Source: an uncultured Erythrobacter sp.
GTDB lineage: Bacteria; Pseudomonadota; Alphaproteobacteria; Sphingomonadales; Sphingomonadaceae
Direction of reading: 5' to 3'
Assembly: GCA_937899785.1 (NCBI GenBank)
Contig: CALCCG010000118.1
Span: 1-33,314 of the forward strand
DNA length: 33,314 nucleotides
Shown here: positions 24,632 through 33,007 of the stretch, piece by piece
How the letters are laid out: each line of letters opens with the position of its first letter
How positions within the stretch are numbered: the first letter of the stretch is position 1
Position numbers and translations under genes: made by a program
The notes under the pieces: generated by a model
Databases searched by the model: none
Seen by the model: only the letters and a program-made list of their open reading frames with translations
Told to the model about the DNA's origin: nothing

Positions 24632-26064
24632 ACCAGCCAACCGCCCGCAAAGTCTTGTTGGTTGAGGATGACAGCGCGATTGCCACGGTGATCGAGGCGG
24701 CGCTGGAGGACGAAGGCTTTGCACTGACCCGGGTAGCGACCTTGGCGGCGCGCGACGCCGCTTTAGCCAAGGCACCCTTTGATGTGATGCTCACCGACGT
24801 TATGCTCGAAGATGGCGATGGCCTTCTGAGCCTTGATAACGTCCGGCGCGAGGCACCGATCATGCCAGTGATTGTGCTTTCCGCTCAAAACACATTGGAT
24901 ACGGCGGTGCGCGCAAGCGACAGCGACGCCTTCGAGTACTTTCCCAAGCCCTTTGATCTCGATGAACTTGTGCAAGCGGTCTGTCAGGCTGCGGGCTCGC
25001 GCGGGTTAAGCGAAGAGAGCGCACCAGAAACACCGGTGGAGAGTCTGCCTTTGGTCGGCCGAAGCTCAGCCATGCAAGGCGTCTATCGGATGATAACCCG
25101 GGTGCTTCGCAATGATCTCACGGTTCTTGTGACGGGCGAAAGCGGCACCGGTAAAGAGCTGGTTGCCGATGCGATCCACCAACTCGGAAGTCGGCGCACG
25201 GGGCCGTTTGTAGCGGTCAACGCAGCCGCCATCCCGGCCAACCTGATCGAAAGCGAACTGTTTGGACACGAAAAGGGCGCCTTCACCGGAGCGATCGCGC
25301 AGGCAATTGGAAAGTTCGAACAGGCCAATGGCGGCACGCTGTTTCTTGATGAAATCGGCGACATGCCAGCTGAGGCGCAGACGCGGCTTTTGCGCGCGCT
25401 TCAATCGGGTCGCATCCGGCGGGTCGGCGGTCGCCAGGAAATCGAAGTGGATGTGCGCATAATTGCCGCGACCAATCGTGACCTTCTTCCCTTGATTGCA
25501 AGCGGGGCGTTTCGAGATGATTTGTTCTACCGTCTGAACGTCGTCCCGATCGCCCTTCCGCCTTTGCGCGAAAGGGTGGAGGATGTCGAAGTGCTGGCCA
25601 ACCATTTCCTAACGCTCGCAGCGGAGGAAGGGCTGCCGCGACGAACCCTGGCGAGCGAAGCGGTCACCAAGCTTGAAGAGCACAGCTGGCCTGGCAATGT
25701 GCGAGAGCTACGCAACGTGGTTTATCGCCTGGCGCTCATGGCGCGTGACGAGACAATCGAAGCGGGCCAGTTATCCGACGTGTTTGCCGCAGAAGCGTTG
25801 ACTGAGCCATCGATCGGCCTGTTTGAGCCGCCCAACTTTGAGACCGCTTTGGCGTATTGGCTGAACGATGAAGAACCGGCTGAAGGAACGCTTTACCATC
25901 GCGCTTTGGCGGCTTTTGAAAAGCCCTTGATAGAGCACGCGCTGAGCGAGACTCGTGGCAATCAGCTGCGCGCGGCGCGACTTCTGGGCATAAACCGCAA
26001 CACTCTTCGCAAACGGATCGGTGAATTGGGGGTAGAGCCTGATCGCTTTGCAAGAACGGCCTGA
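24628..26064 (+). CDS. ntrC: Nitrogen regulation response regulator NtrC
   Basis: 478 residues. The receiver domain (1 to about 122) has acidic pocket Glu13-Asp14-Asp15 and phosphoacceptor Asp57 in MLTDVMLEDGDG. The AAA+ sigma-54 activator domain (about 140-380) has Walker A GESGTGKE (170-177), the intact GAFTGA loop (217-222) that contacts sigma-54, and Walker B FLDEIGDMP with Asp241-Glu242. A FIS-type helix-turn-helix lies at the end (about 437-470). With all parts present, NtrC should activate sigma-54 promoters under nitrogen limitation. Its start overlaps ntrB. It has a 70-nt gap before ntrY. No sigma-54 promoter was found in that gap. Confidence 0.97.
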   Translation: MNQPTARKVLLVEDDSAIATVIEAALEDEGFALTRVATLAARDAALAKAPFDVMLTDVMLEDGDGLLSLDNVRREAPIMPVIVLSAQNTLDTAVRASDSDAFEYFPKPFDLDELVQAVCQAAGSRGLSEESAPETPVESLPLVGRSSAMQGVYRMITRVLRNDLTVLVTGESGTGKELVADAIHQLGSRRTGPFVAVNAAAIPANLIESELFGHEKGAFTGAIAQAIGKFEQANGGTLFLDEIGDMPAEAQTRLLRALQSGRIRRVGGRQEIEVDVRIIAATNRDLLPLIASGAFRDDLFYRLNVVPIALPPLRERVEDVEVLANHFLTLAAEEGLPRRTLASEAVTKLEEHSWPGNVRELRNVVYRLALMARDETIEAGQLSDVFAAEALTEPSIGLFEPPNFETALAYWLNDEEPAEGTLYHRALAAFEKPLIEHALSETRGNQLRAARLLGINRNTLRKRIGELGVEPDRFARTA

Positions 26065-26134
26065 CGCATAAATCACGAGACAGACCACCATCTTACTTGC
26101 AAAGCGGCAACACCATCGTTGTAATCAAGCCACG

Positions 26135-28429
26135 ATGAACGGGTCGGATGGATCAACGCTGCCGCGCGAGAATGGCTTGGGAGCCACTTCAAGCGCCAGG
26201 AAGGTGGCCTCGGCGAAGGTGCCGCGTCAAACGCCGCGCTGGTGGCGTCAATTCGTCGTTGTATCTCGGCGGGCAAACCTATTTTCTTGGCTTGAAATCC
26301 TTGCGGCTGTTTCACTTATCTTGGCCGTAATTGCGACTTATCTGGCCTATTCTCAAGAGCCGGAGCAAGACGCCTTGCTGCCGACGATGCAGGTCTCGTT
26401 GCTGCTTATGGCAACGCTGGTTCCTGCGATGGCTATTCTTGTTCTTGCTGGACGCCGAATGGCTCTCAGACGCGCCGCCGGCAGCACGGCGCGACTTCAC
26501 GTCCGGCTTGTGTTCTTTTTCTCGATAGTGGCCGCCGTGCCGACGCTCTTGGTCGCAGGGTTTGCGGCCTTCCTTTTCCAGACCGGGGTGGACTTCTGGT
26601 TTTCCGACGAATCGCGCGGTCTGATGGAGAACGCCAATGAGTTGGCGCAAAGCTATTACGACGGCAATCAGCGCGACGTACAGGATGAGACTATCGCTAT
26701 GGCAAGCGACCTGCGCTTTTACCTGGAGCGGGGCGGGACACTGTCCGACGAAGGGTTTCCAGATTTCTACATCTACCAGGCTCAGCCAAGGAGGATATCA
26801 GAGAGCCTCATTCTTCAGCGTCTCGCCGATGGTAGCCTTCGCACTGCGGCCGTTTTCAATTTGATGGAAGGCAACGAGCCGATTGCCTTCAGCCAGAAGG
26901 CCCTTGAGCAGCTCGACGGTGGGGAGTTTGTCGTTGTCGAAGGAAGCCCGGATCGCATCGCAGCGCTAGCGCCCATTGACAAGCAAGCCGGCATCTATCT
27001 CTACAATGCGCGCACGACCGAAGAGACCATGTTTGATTCCTGGGCAAGCGCCCAGGCGATCTCCACCGCCTACGACACGCTAACAAGCGAGGCGCGAACG
27101 CTTCAATTGCGCTTCAACATCGCCCTTGTCGTCGTAAGCCTCCTCTTGGTGGGACTAGCGGTGTGGTTCGCGTTGCGCTTTGCGGATCGACAGGTTGAGC
27201 CGCTTACCGATCTCGTGGGCGCAGCGCGCGAGGTGGGCCAGGGCAACTTTGCGCTAAGGGTCGAAGGGCGTACGGGTGCTGATGAGATTGGTTTGCTCAA
27301 CCGCGCCTTTAACCGCATGACAGCGCAGCTTGAAAAGCAGACGCAGGCTTTGGTGAGCGCCAACCGCCAGATTGATGACCGGCGTGCCTTTATGGCGGCG
27401 GTCCTGGAATCGGTCAGCGCTGGGGTGATCTCCGTGGACGCTGAGAGCCGCGTCCTGCTGATGAACTCATCAGCGCAAGACCTGCTCGAGAACGCGGAAA
27501 CCTCCGAGCCGCAAACCGACCTGGAAGGCGCCTCGCTCGCCGATTTGTCGCCAGAGATTTGCCAAATGGTCCGCGAAGGCGCTGAGCGCGGTATTGTGAA
27601 CCACGCCAAGGGTAAGGAGCTGCGCACGCTGGCGGTCAAGGTCGCTCCGGGCAGCAGCGGGCATGTCATCACCTTTGAGGACATCACGCGCCAGTTGCTG
27701 GATCAACGTCAGGCCGCTTGGTCAGATGTTGCGCGCCGTATCGCTCATGAGATCAAGAACCCTCTTACTCCCATCCAGCTTGCGACCGAACGCCTCAAGC
27801 GTCGTTATCGTAAACAAGTGGACGAAGGCGAAGATGTTGAATTGTTTGACGAATTGACGAGCACTATCGTTCGCCAGGTCGGGGACCTGCGCAAAATGGT
27901 CGACGAATTTTCGTCCTTCGCACGCTTGCCCAAACCCGTCTTTCGGGCCGAGGATGCGGTAGATCTGGTGCGCCAAGCCGTCTTTCTTCAGGAGGTGGCG
28001 CATAACGGCATTGACTTCAGAGTTGATGCGACCGGTGTCGAAAGCCGGGAAATTCGCTGTGATCGCCACCAACTGGGCCAGGCAATGACCAACGTGCTCA
28101 AGAACGCTGTCGAGGCCATCGAAGCGCGAGCAGCCGAAGCGCGCGGCGCCTATGCGGGGGCTATCGGCGTGAAATTGCAGAGCCAGGCTGAACATCTAAG
28201 CATCACAGTCGAAGATAACGGAGTGGGTCTTCCCGCTGATCGCGACCGCTTGACCGAGCCCTATGTAACAACTCGTGAAAAAGGCACCGGGCTTGGTCTC
28301 GCGATAGTCAACAAGATTGTCGATGAGCATGCTGGCGACATGTCGTTTGCGGCCAGCGTTAATGGCGGCACACGCGTTACGCTGCGTTTCGCCCGCGACC
28401 CCCAGATCAAAGAGAGCGACCCCACGTGA
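26135..28429 (+). CDS. ntrY: Membrane sensor histidine kinase NtrY
   Basis: 764 residues. Four membrane helices lie at about 50-72, 84-105, 124-148 and 327-349; between the last two is a periplasmic sensor region of about 180 residues (149-326). After the membrane come HAMP (about 346-400), PAS (about 415-515), the histidine domain with His538 in ARRIAHEIKNPLTPIQLATE, and an ATPase domain with N box GQAMTNVLKNAVEAIE, G1 VEDNGVGLP and G2 KGTGLGLAIVNK. It is the partner of NtrX and is linked to nitrogen and redox signalling in other alphaproteobacteria. It lies 70 nt after ntrC, so it may have its own promoter as well as read-through. The basic N-terminal tail of about 45 residues is longer than usual but not suspicious. 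Confidence 0.95.
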   Translation: MNGSDGSTLPRENGLGATSSARKVASAKVPRQTPRWWRQFVVVSRRANLFSWLEILAAVSLILAVIATYLAYSQEPEQDALLPTMQVSLLLMATLVPAMAILVLAGRRMALRRAAGSTARLHVRLVFFFSIVAAVPTLLVAGFAAFLFQTGVDFWFSDESRGLMENANELAQSYYDGNQRDVQDETIAMASDLRFYLERGGTLSDEGFPDFYIYQAQPRRISESLILQRLADGSLRTAAVFNLMEGNEPIAFSQKALEQLDGGEFVVVEGSPDRIAALAPIDKQAGIYLYNARTTEETMFDSWASAQAISTAYDTLTSEARTLQLRFNIALVVVSLLLVGLAVWFALRFADRQVEPLTDLVGAAREVGQGNFALRVEGRTGADEIGLLNRAFNRMTAQLEKQTQALVSANRQIDDRRAFMAAVLESVSAGVISVDAESRVLLMNSSAQDLLENAETSEPQTDLEGASLADLSPEICQMVREGAERGIVNHAKGKELRTLAVKVAPGSSGHVITFEDITRQLLDQRQAAWSDVARRIAHEIKNPLTPIQLATERLKRRYRKQVDEGEDVELFDELTSTIVRQVGDLRKMVDEFSSFARLPKPVFRAEDAVDLVRQAVFLQEVAHNGIDFRVDATGVESREIRCDRHQLGQAMTNVLKNAVEAIEARAAEARGAYAGAIGVKLQSQAEHLSITVEDNGVGLPADRDRLTEPYVTTREKGTGLGLAIVNKIVDEHAGDMSFAASVNGGTRVTLRFARDPQIKESDPT

Positions 28430-28476
28430 TCCTCTTACCCCTGCATAACTGCAAAATTACTTGAAGGAGCCGCGTA

Positions 28477-29865
28477 ATGGCGCTCGAAATTCTGATTGTC
28501 GACGATGAACGCGATATTCGCGAGCTGGTCTCAGGCGTGCTTGACGATGAAGGCTATGCGTGTCGCACAGCGGCGGACTCGACGGCCGCCTTGGCGGCCA
28601 TCGATGAGAGGCGCCCCAGCCTGGTTCTTCTGGATGTCTGGCTGCATGGCAGCGAAATGGATGGGCTTGAGCTGCTTGATGAAATCAAAGTGCGCGAACC
28701 CGACTTGCCTGTCATCATTTTCTCCGGGCACGGCAATATCGACACCGCAGTGAGCGCAGTTGGGCGCGGTGCGATGGACTTTATCGAAAAACCGTTCGAG
28801 GCTGAGAGACTGCTGTTGCTGGTCGAACGGGCGACTGAAACGGAACGCTTACGGCGTGAGAACACGCGCTTGCGAGAAGGGGCAGATGAGGCGGGCGAGT
28901 TCACCGGTAATTCGAGCATTATCAACGCGGTCCGTGCGACTCTGAAGCGAGTTGCGAACACTGGAAGCCGCGTTTTGATCGCGGGCCCCGCCGGCGCGGG
29001 AAAGGAAGTGGCCGCAAGGTTGTTGCACGCTTGGAGCACGCGCTCTGAGAACGCCTTTGTGATCGTCAATTCGGCGCGCATCACACCGGATCGCTTCGAA
29101 CAGGAACTGTTCGGCGAGGAGGCCGATGGTAAGCAGGTACGACCGGGCTTGCTCGAGATGGCGGATGGCGGCACGCTTTATCTTGATGAAGTGGCTGACA
29201 TGCCTCTTTCAACTCAAGCTCGCATTCTTCGGGTTCTCACCGAGCAGAGCTTTGTGCGAGTGGGAGGTACACGACAAATTGGCGTCGATGTTCGGGTGGT
29301 CTCTTCAACGTCGCGCGATCTGGCGTTGGAAATGGAAGAGAAGCGGTTTCGCGAAGACCTATTTTATCGCCTGAATGTAGTGCCGGTCACCATCCCCAGC
29401 CTGGCCGATCGCCGCGATGATATTCCTGCTCTGGCTGAGCATTTCTTCACGCGTTACTCAAACGATCAGGGTATTACGCCTCCCGCTATCTCAGAAGAAG
29501 CGATGGCTGCGTTGCAGGCGTATGATTGGCCGGGCAATGTTCGCCAACTGCGCAACGTCGTTGAGCGAACGATTATCATGACGCCGCGTGAACGCCTCAC
29601 CGCGGTGGAAACCGACATGCTGCCTTCAGAGATAACCGGGGGTCGTATGGCGGCTTCGGGGCAGGGATTGTCTTCGATGATGGGTGTACCATTGCGCGAA
29701 GCGCGCGAGACATTTGAGCGCGAGTATCTGACGATCCAGATACGTCGTTTCTCCGGCAACATCTCAAAAACAGCAACATTTATTGGAATGGAACGCTCGG
29801 CCTTGCACCGTAAGCTCAAATTGCTTGGTATGGCGGAACGGCGCGAGGGCGCGCGTAAGGAGTAA
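28477..29865 (+). CDS. ntrX: Response regulator NtrX (AAA+ domain lacking GAFTGA)
   Basis: 462 residues. The receiver domain (1 to about 120) has Asp9-Asp10 and phosphoacceptor Asp53 in LVLLDVWLHGSEMDG. The AAA+ domain (about 142-375) has a variant Walker A AGPAGAGKE (169-177) and Walker B YLDEVADMP with Asp237-Glu238. Where NtrC has HEKGAFTGA after ELFG, this protein has EEADGKQVRPG (214-224): the sigma-54 contact loop is absent and shortened. A C-terminal FIS-type helix-turn-helix is present (about 416-455). It probably binds DNA and regulates without acting through sigma-54, as has been proposed for some alphaproteobacterial NtrX proteins. The start has AAGGAG about 8 nt upstream. It follows ntrY by 47 nt. 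Confidence 0.95.
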   Translation: MALEILIVDDERDIRELVSGVLDDEGYACRTAADSTAALAAIDERRPSLVLLDVWLHGSEMDGLELLDEIKVREPDLPVIIFSGHGNIDTAVSAVGRGAMDFIEKPFEAERLLLLVERATETERLRRENTRLREGADEAGEFTGNSSIINAVRATLKRVANTGSRVLIAGPAGAGKEVAARLLHAWSTRSENAFVIVNSARITPDRFEQELFGEEADGKQVRPGLLEMADGGTLYLDEVADMPLSTQARILRVLTEQSFVRVGGTRQIGVDVRVVSSTSRDLALEMEEKRFREDLFYRLNVVPVTIPSLADRRDDIPALAEHFFTRYSNDQGITPPAISEEAMAALQAYDWPGNVRQLRNVVERTIIMTPRERLTAVETDMLPSEITGGRMAASGQGLSSMMGVPLREARETFEREYLTIQIRRFSGNISKTATFIGMERSALHRKLKLLGMAERREGARKE

Positions 29866-30031
29866 ACTCCGCGTCCCGTGCCATTGCGTTAAGATCTTGA
29901 CAATAATTCAATCATTGCCCGAATTCGCGGCAACAGGCATGATAGGGCCATCGTCGGTTTCGTCCGTTAGCAAACGCCGGCGCTTATCCTGCGGACCGTA
30001 AAGACGGCCGCCAAAAACAGGAGCCCTTACA

Positions 30032-30619
30032 ATGTCCAGTGGACGTACTCTCTCTCCACGTCCTGTCCCAAAGTCTGCGTCCGAACCGCCCAAAGGCGGC
30101 GGAAACGGGCGCGGTAAGGGAGGTTCGTCGGGCAACCTTCAGGACGCGTTTCTGAACCTGCTTAGGCGCAACAAAACGCCGGTTACGATGTTTCTTGTAA
30201 AAGGCGTGAAACTGCAGGGGATTGTCACCTGGTTTGACAACTTCTCGATTCTTCTGCGCCGCGATGGTCAATCCCAATTGGTCTATAAGCATGCGATCTC
30301 AACGATCATGCCTGGAACGAGCGTCGACGCCGATCAATTCAGTGGCGGCAACGACACCAAGAGCAAACGGCTCTTGCAGGATATTTTTCTCAGTCGGGTC
30401 AGCGAAGCAGGCGTTCAAGTGACGATGTTTCTTGTCAATGGTGTGATGCTTCAGGGCCGAATTGCGGCTTACGACCTGTTCTGTATGCTTCTGGAGCGTG
30501 ACGGCGCGGTGCAACTTGCGTACAAGCACGCGGTTTCGACCATTCAGCCAGCGAGCCCGGTGGACTTGCATGACGGCCCCGATGATGGCGACGAGTACGA
30601 CGAAGAAGACGACGACTGA
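30032..30619 (+). CDS. hfq: Hfq with two tandem Sm-like domains and acidic tail
   Basis: 195 residues, about twice a normal Hfq. Layout: a Gly/Ser/Pro/Lys-rich N-terminus (1-35); first Hfq domain (36-94) with [26 protein letters not shown] and VYKHAIST; a linker (95-114); second Hfq domain (115-173) with [26 protein letters not shown] and AYKHAVST; and an acidic tail (174-195, mostly Asp and Glu). Both domains keep the Sm2 Y-K-H motif and the first-helix Gln of the proximal face. The lateral-rim basics (E. coli Arg16, Arg17, Arg19) are Arg45, Arg46, Lys48 in domain 1 but Ser124, Glu125, Gly127 in domain 2, and the distal Lys31 is Lys60 in domain 1 but Met139 in domain 2. Hfq binds sRNAs and mRNAs as a hexameric ring; three such chains could make one ring. 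The start has AGGAG 8 nt upstream. Confidence 0.96.
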   Translation: MSSGRTLSPRPVPKSASEPPKGGGNGRGKGGSSGNLQDAFLNLLRRNKTPVTMFLVKGVKLQGIVTWFDNFSILLRRDGQSQLVYKHAISTIMPGTSVDADQFSGGNDTKSKRLLQDIFLSRVSEAGVQVTMFLVNGVMLQGRIAAYDLFCMLLERDGAVQLAYKHAVSTIQPASPVDLHDGPDDGDEYDEEDDD

Positions 30620-30636
30620 GTTTCGATGATGATTTG

Positions 30637-31935
30637 ATGGATGAAGTGACCCGCGGAGCGCGGGCGCTTGTGTTGTGCCCGGATGTCCGGGCGATGGCCT
30701 ACGATCTCGACGCGGCGGATCGACTGGACGAGGCTCGTGGTCTGGCACTTGCGATCGGTGTGGTGCTTGCGCACAGTGAAATTCTCTCAGTGCGCCAAAT
30801 GCAGCCCAACACTTTCTTTGGCTCCGGCCAGGTTGAAAACATCAAGATTGCCTGCGAGCAACATGAAGCCGAGTTGGTGATTGTTGATGGAGCGTTGACG
30901 CCCATTCAACAGCGCAATTTGGAAGAAAAGTTCAAACGCAAGGTGATCGATCGTACGGGCCTCATTCTCGAAATTTTCGGCGAGAGAGCCGTGACAGCTG
31001 AGGGACGCTTGCAGGTCGAGCTTGCTCATCTCGATTACCAGCAAAGCCGGCTTGTGCGCAGTTGGACGCACTTGGAACGCCAGCGCGGTGGCTTCGGGTT
31101 TCTCGGAGGCCCCGGTGAAACGCAGATCGAGTCGGACCGTCGCATGATCCGCCAACGCATGGGCCGTTTGCGGCGTGAACTCGAGCAAGTTCGAAAAACC
31201 CGGGGGCTGCATCGCGAGCGTCGGGGTAGGGCGCCTTGGCCTGTTGTCGCGCTTGTAGGCTACACCAACGCGGGCAAATCGACACTGTTCAATCGTCTGA
31301 CTGGCGCCCAGGTGATGGCCGAAGACCTGCTGTTCGCCACTCTTGACCCGACAATGCGGTCTATCAGTCTGCCTGGCGTCGAGAAGGTCATCTTGTCTGA
31401 CACAGTGGGCTTCATATCAGACCTTCCTACCCAGCTTGTCGCGGCGTTTCGCGCGACGCTCGAAGAGGTAAGCGCTGCGGATCTCATCTGCCACGTGCGC
31501 GATATGGCAAACCCATCCCATATTGCGCAAAAGAAGCAGGTTATCGATGTGTTGGCCGATCTTGACGTGGTCGACCGGGAGACCGGAGCGTCGGATATCC
31601 CAATCCTAGAAGTCTGGAACAAAGCGGATCTGCTTGATGAGGATCGCCGCGGCGAATTGTCTGACGCCTCACAAGCTCAGGATTCGGTTTTGATTTCGGC
31701 CGCTTCGGGAGAGGGGTTGGAAGCGCTTTTCGAGCGTATAGCCTCGGTCCTGACAGCAGAGGCGCGCGAAGTGACGGTTACAGTGCCGCTCAGCGATGGG
31801 CGGCGGATCGCATGGCTCCATGCGCATGGCGATGTCGTAGAGGAAAGAGACGCGGGGGAAGGGGAAGAGGGCCCGGAACGGCGATTCACGGTACGGCTCA
31901 ACCCCAAAGAGCTCGGCCAGTACGCCTCGCTATGA
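30637..31935 (+). CDS. hflX: GTPase HflX
   Basis: 432 residues. The N-terminal HflX domain (about 1-195) has PNTFFGSGQVENIK and the conserved glycine-rich GGFGFLGGPGETQIESDRR (151-169), then a G domain with Walker A GYTNAGKST (208-216), G3 DTVGFISDLP and G4 NKAD (328-331). HflX binds ribosomes and splits stalled ones after stress in E. coli. It lies 17 nt after hfq, the common alphaproteobacterial hfq-hflX pair. The start is ATG 30637; a TTG immediately before it gives one extra residue. The stop is 5 nt from the convergent mazG stop. Confidence 0.96.
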   Translation: MDEVTRGARALVLCPDVRAMAYDLDAADRLDEARGLALAIGVVLAHSEILSVRQMQPNTFFGSGQVENIKIACEQHEAELVIVDGALTPIQQRNLEEKFKRKVIDRTGLILEIFGERAVTAEGRLQVELAHLDYQQSRLVRSWTHLERQRGGFGFLGGPGETQIESDRRMIRQRMGRLRRELEQVRKTRGLHRERRGRAPWPVVALVGYTNAGKSTLFNRLTGAQVMAEDLLFATLDPTMRSISLPGVEKVILSDTVGFISDLPTQLVAAFRATLEEVSAADLICHVRDMANPSHIAQKKQVIDVLADLDVVDRETGASDIPILEVWNKADLLDEDRRGELSDASQAQDSVLISAASGEGLEALFERIASVLTAEAREVTVTVPLSDGRRIAWLHAHGDVVEERDAGEGEEGPERRFTVRLNPKELGQYASL

Positions 31936-31940
31936 TAGCC

Positions 31941-32744
31941 CTATTCTAAAGGGTTTTCTGCCGCCTTTACGCGTTGCCAATACTCTTCTTGTTGCTCGAG
32001 CGGCAGAGTGTCGAACGCGCAGCCATCGCGCTCGGCCAAGGCTTCCATGGCGCGAAAGCGGCGTTCAAACTTTGCGTTGGAGGCTCTGAGGGCTTGCTCG
32101 GCATCGACATTGTAGCGACGAACGATGTTCACCGCGACGAAGAGAACGTCGCCGGCCTCCATGAGGCGATCTTTCTCGCTTGCGGTCTCGAGTTCCTCAA
32201 GTTCCTCGTCAAGCTTTTCGCGCGGACCGCTTGCATCATGCCATTCGAAGCCAACTCGCGCGGCGCGCTTCTGCAGCTTTTCCGACCGCAGCAGCGCTGG
32301 TAGGGCCTGCGCAACACCGTCGATAGCGCTTTGGGAGCCATTGTCTCGACGTTCGGCAGCATTCAGATTCTCCCAACGAGCGTCGTCCATTGTTCCGCTT
32401 TCCGCACCAAAGATGTGCGGATGGCGACGGACCATTTTGTTGCAGATGGATTTTGCCACATCTTCAAAAGTGAAAAATCCGGCTTCCTCCGCCATTTGCG
32501 CGTGGAACACGACTTGAAGCAACAGGTCACCGAGTTCGTCTTGAAGGCCCGTCATGTCTTTGCGCTCTATAGCGTCGGCAACTTCGTAGGCTTCTTCAAT
32601 GGTATATGGTGCGATGCTGGCAAAATCTTGCGCGAGATCCCATTCGCATCCGGCTTTTGGGTCGCGCAATCGGGCCATGATAGAAAGGAGGCGCGCAAGT
32701 TGGGCATCTGCTGGAGAGTGCGGATCTGGGCGGACGTCGTTCAT
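31941..32744 (-). CDS. mazG: Nucleoside triphosphate pyrophosphohydrolase MazG
   Basis: 267 residues in two MazG-like halves. MazG hydrolyses NTPs to NMP and pyrophosphate and clears damaged nucleotides. Seen in the first half: the opening LRDPKAGCEWDLAQD (the family usually has G-C-P-W-D; here Glu replaces Pro), then the metal site YTIEEAYEVADAIE (Glu50, Glu51, Glu54) and LQDELGDLLLQVVFHA (Glu70, Asp73). In the second half: LDEELEELE with LMEAGDVLFVAVNIV, the paired metal motif of the more active C-terminal domain. The length and order match E. coli MazG (263). The start is ATG 32744. It is a separate transcript, convergent with hflX, with an AT-rich palindrome just upstream. Confidence 0.95.
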   Translation of the reverse strand: MNDVRPDPHSPADAQLARLLSIMARLRDPKAGCEWDLAQDFASIAPYTIEEAYEVADAIERKDMTGLQDELGDLLLQVVFHAQMAEEAGFFTFEDVAKSICNKMVRRHPHIFGAESGTMDDARWENLNAAERRDNGSQSAIDGVAQALPALLRSEKLQKRAARVGFEWHDASGPREKLDEELEELETASEKDRLMEAGDVLFVAVNIVRRYNVDAEQALRASNAKFERRFRAMEALAERDGCAFDTLPLEQQEEYWQRVKAAENPLE

Positions 32745-32770
32745 CCTTGGGCGCCTGACATATGAGATGG

Positions 32771-32784
32771 ATAATATATATTAT
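32771..32784. promoter_or_regulatory. AT-rich perfect palindrome upstream of mazG
   Basis: ATAATATATATTAT is a perfect 14-bp palindrome in an otherwise GC-rich genome, 27-40 nt before the mazG start and about 47 nt downstream of the small membrane-protein stop. Both strands contain TATAAT-like hexamers, so it could be the mazG -10 region or a regulator site; the downstream flank GTTAAATAAAG is also AT-rich. Confidence 0.4.
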
Positions 32785-32830
32785 GTTAAATAAAGATCGT
32801 GGGATGGTGGTCTCTGAATGTTTGTCACAC

Positions 32831-33007
32831 TCAAAGCTCCAAACCCAACAGGCGGACTAAGAGAAACAGACCGACAAAGATCGCAACCCAAACCAAACCC
32901 AATTGCGCGGTCTTTCCCCAGCTCAAACGATACGACGCAAAAGCGGACCCGGCCAAAAGAAGCCAACCAAACATCATGATGAGCGACAAAACGGCTGCTT
33001 CGTTCAT
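32831..33007 (-). CDS. Small two-helix membrane protein (58 residues)
   Basis: A short frame from ATG 33007 to TGA at 32831. The product has two hydrophobic segments, about residues 5-24 (AVLSLIMMFGWLLLAGSAFA) and 36-54, split by a basic loop (SYRLSWGKT), which is the look of a real small inner-membrane protein. Its ATG overlaps the stop of the metallo-hydrolase gene (ATGA), giving translational coupling. No family is recognised. A longer frame on the opposite strand here is composed of low-quality sequence and is less likely. Confidence 0.7.
   Translation of the reverse strand: MNEAAVLSLIMMFGWLLLAGSAFASYRLSWGKTAQLGLVWVAIFVGLFLLVRLLGLEL

Noticed and set aside
26065..26134. sigma-54 promoter between ntrC and ntrY
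   Set aside because: A TTGCA element occurs, but no TGGC partner lies at the required spacing upstream.
28477..29865. ntrX as a decayed regulator because GAFTGA is missing
   Set aside because: The frame is intact, the receiver, Walker A/B and HTH are all present, and the operon position is conserved; absence of the loop is a known possibility for NtrX.
29897..29902. TTGACA upstream of hfq as a -35 box
   Set aside because: No matching -10 hexamer at 16-18 nt spacing (the sequence there is near GAATTC), so a sigma-70 promoter cannot be supported.
31939..31957. Hairpin plus T-run after hflX
   Set aside because: The stem is only about 4 bp, too weak for an intrinsic terminator.
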